64,000 bases of DNA from Agroathelia rolfsii (Eukaryota; Basidiomycota; Agaricomycetes; Amylocorticiales; Amylocorticiaceae), in contig JABRWF010000007.1 in NCBI GenBank assembly GCA_018343915.1, positions 1,984,001 to 2,048,000 on the forward strand. Direction: 5' to 3'. This document shows positions 62,955 through 64,000 of the stretch, piece after piece. A program made the translations under genes and the position numbers. The notes under the pieces are model-generated. The model was not told the DNA's origin. It searched no databases and worked only from the letters and a program-made list of their open reading frames with translations. Numbering within the stretch: the stretch's first letter is position 1; each line of letters begins with the position of its first letter.

Positions 62955-63921
62955 TCAAGAACAGAGTATAATACGTAAACTGCTGCCTTCGTCGACCTGA
63001 GAAGCTAAAGGTTGATCGTTTCTCAGTGGAATACCGGTATCATCAGTTGACACATCTCGGAGTTCCAGGCGCTGACGGAAAAAAAGTCAAACACTTAATT
63101 ACTTTCTCAGTGAAGTTGAAACATACACAGGAATCAGATCTAGATATAGAAAGAAAGGCGGCTAGGATATCGATTGCTTTTCCTGTGCCTATAGACTTGA
63201 CCCAGGTAGGAAGATGTTAGCATGAACCTAATCAAAATCTGTGTTCCCCTCGACAAGGATACCTTGCGAAGCCACACGATCGACTCCTTTGAACCTGAGT
63301 CAGGTCCCTTGACTTTGATGTGCAGGCGCTCAGATATAGGCACACTGCCGGTGTTGTCTTTTGGGTCGCCGGGCACTGCACGATGGCGCATTTTCATTGC
63401 CTCGATTTTCTTGAGCTGAGCCAATTTTTTAGGATCAGTTGTCTTGAAAGTTGTTCTGGAGACTGAAGTAGGGGATGAAGAAGATGAAGATTTCTGAGCT
63501 AATGCCTCTTTGAGAAGAGCTTTGCCCTGTGCATTTCGCTCGGGTGGTAAAGACTCCGGGGCTGGAGGTGCGCATGCATGTGCCTCGAAGTGGCGATGGC
63601 TTATTATACCCAGGCCTTAGTATATCAGGCCGCGAATGGCACAAACCAGACGCACTCTACACAGTGTAGGAGATTGCATCGAGGACAGTTTCCAAGGCCA
63701 GGTTTGTCGCAGGATGGTATAGAACAGCGTTCGCGTTTCTCGAGTGATCTTGCCATCTCCGAGTCTGTTGCTTGTTTATCTGTTCCAGCCGGGCATTCGT
63801 GCTGTGAGGGAGAAATATGGTGTCTGCAGAAGAATTTCTCGCATTGACATTTTATTGGCAATAGATCGAGTGCATTGCAAGATTTGAGAGAGCAGTGAAG
63901 GCCGATTTCAGGTAATTCCAT
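62955..63921 (-). CDS. CUZ1: AN1 zinc-finger / UBL protein Cuz1 (ZFAND1)
   Basis: Adaptor that links Cdc48 and the proteasome during arsenite stress (Cuz1 in yeast, ZFAND1 in animals). The start at 63921 gives MELPEIGLHCSLKSCNALDL. The first AN1 finger runs through LLPIKCQCEKFFCRHHISPS and QHEC; the second is RCSIPSCDKPGLGNCPRCNL, LHCVEHRHFEAHAC. A basic linker (KKLAQLKKIEAMKMRHRAVP) precedes a C-terminal ubiquitin-like domain. That domain is assembled from short exons: ESIVWLRKSIGTGKAIDILA AFLSI, then RLELRDVSTDDTGIPLRNDQ and EGSSLRIILCS. Joining at TCAAG and CAG acceptors restores the UBL in phase 0 and sets the stop at 62955. All Cys/His ligands are present. Confidence 0.87.
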
Positions 63922-64000
63922 GATGTTGGCGTCCGAATCAGCCTGAGTTGCCAGTAATTACCCAAATCAGCCACTGGCGCGATTTGCTTCCGCCACTGCG
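63922..64000. other. Upstream flank of CUZ1
   Basis: 79 bp to the window edge, presumably promoter or 5' leader of CUZ1. No other feature was seen. Confidence 0.3.

Overview
This window is nuclear DNA of a filamentous fungus, most likely a basidiomycete of the Agaricomycetes. Nearly every gene is split by many short GT-AG introns of about 45-70 bp. The genes are packed on both strands with little space between them. The set is eukaryotic and fungal: fungal mitoribosomal protein MRPL31/mL60, Cms1, Rsp5, Abd1 and a class V myosin. The short-exon gene style resembles Cantharellales such as Rhizoctonia/Ceratobasidium, but that placement is only an impression. No rRNA, tRNA, CRISPR array, transposon or viral gene was recognised.

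Layout: 1-2188 (-) NYN-domain RNase-like protein, cut by the window edge; 3172-4527 (+) tail-anchored UBE2J/Ubc6-type E2; 5132-5569 (+) small unknown protein; 6371-9121 (-) splicing factor SF3A1; 9183-9657 (+) mitoribosomal protein mL60; 9681-10798 (-) Cms1; 11231-12443 (+) ERI1-type exonuclease; 13407-14105 (+) Mog1; 14395-16039 (-) Atg38/NRBF2-like; 16732-17421 (+) unknown; 17703-20814 (+) Rsp5/NEDD4 ligase; 21664-24155 (-) mRNA cap methyltransferase Abd1; 24357-28392 (-) M1 aminopeptidase; 28972-33545 (-) large protein whose layout suggests a meiotic axis core protein; 33819-35740 (+) bestrophin-like channel; 35929-36963 (-) complex I 24 kDa subunit; 37407-38747 (-) MDR oxidoreductase; 40299-40864 (-) small double zinc-motif protein; 41149-41720 (+) QCR7; 41876-44758 (-) transketolase; 45019-45356 (+) Cmc2; 45459-48583 (-) GH31 alpha-xylosidase; 49105-52752 and 53042-56694 (-) tandem pair of Bre4/FUSC-like membrane proteins; 57018-62684 (+) class V myosin; 62955-63921 (-) Cuz1/ZFAND1.

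The genes do not form one pathway. Recurring themes are mitochondria (mL60, NDUFV2, QCR7, Cmc2, possibly the aminopeptidase), RNA metabolism (SF3A1, Abd1, Cms1, ERI1, the NYN protein) and ubiquitin/proteostasis (the E2, Rsp5, Cuz1). Several neighbours are divergent pairs with very short shared promoters, or convergent pairs with stop codons tens of bases apart.

The points most worth checking are: the 28972-33545 gene as a candidate Red1/SYCP2-type axis protein; the aminopeptidase, which combines a presequence-like N-terminal extension, a C-terminal SKL tripeptide and a GAMEG motif in place of GAMEN; the zinc-motif gene with two similarly spaced C-C-H-C modules, missed by a simple ORF view; and microexons of 12, 14 and 16 nt placed at conserved protein motifs.
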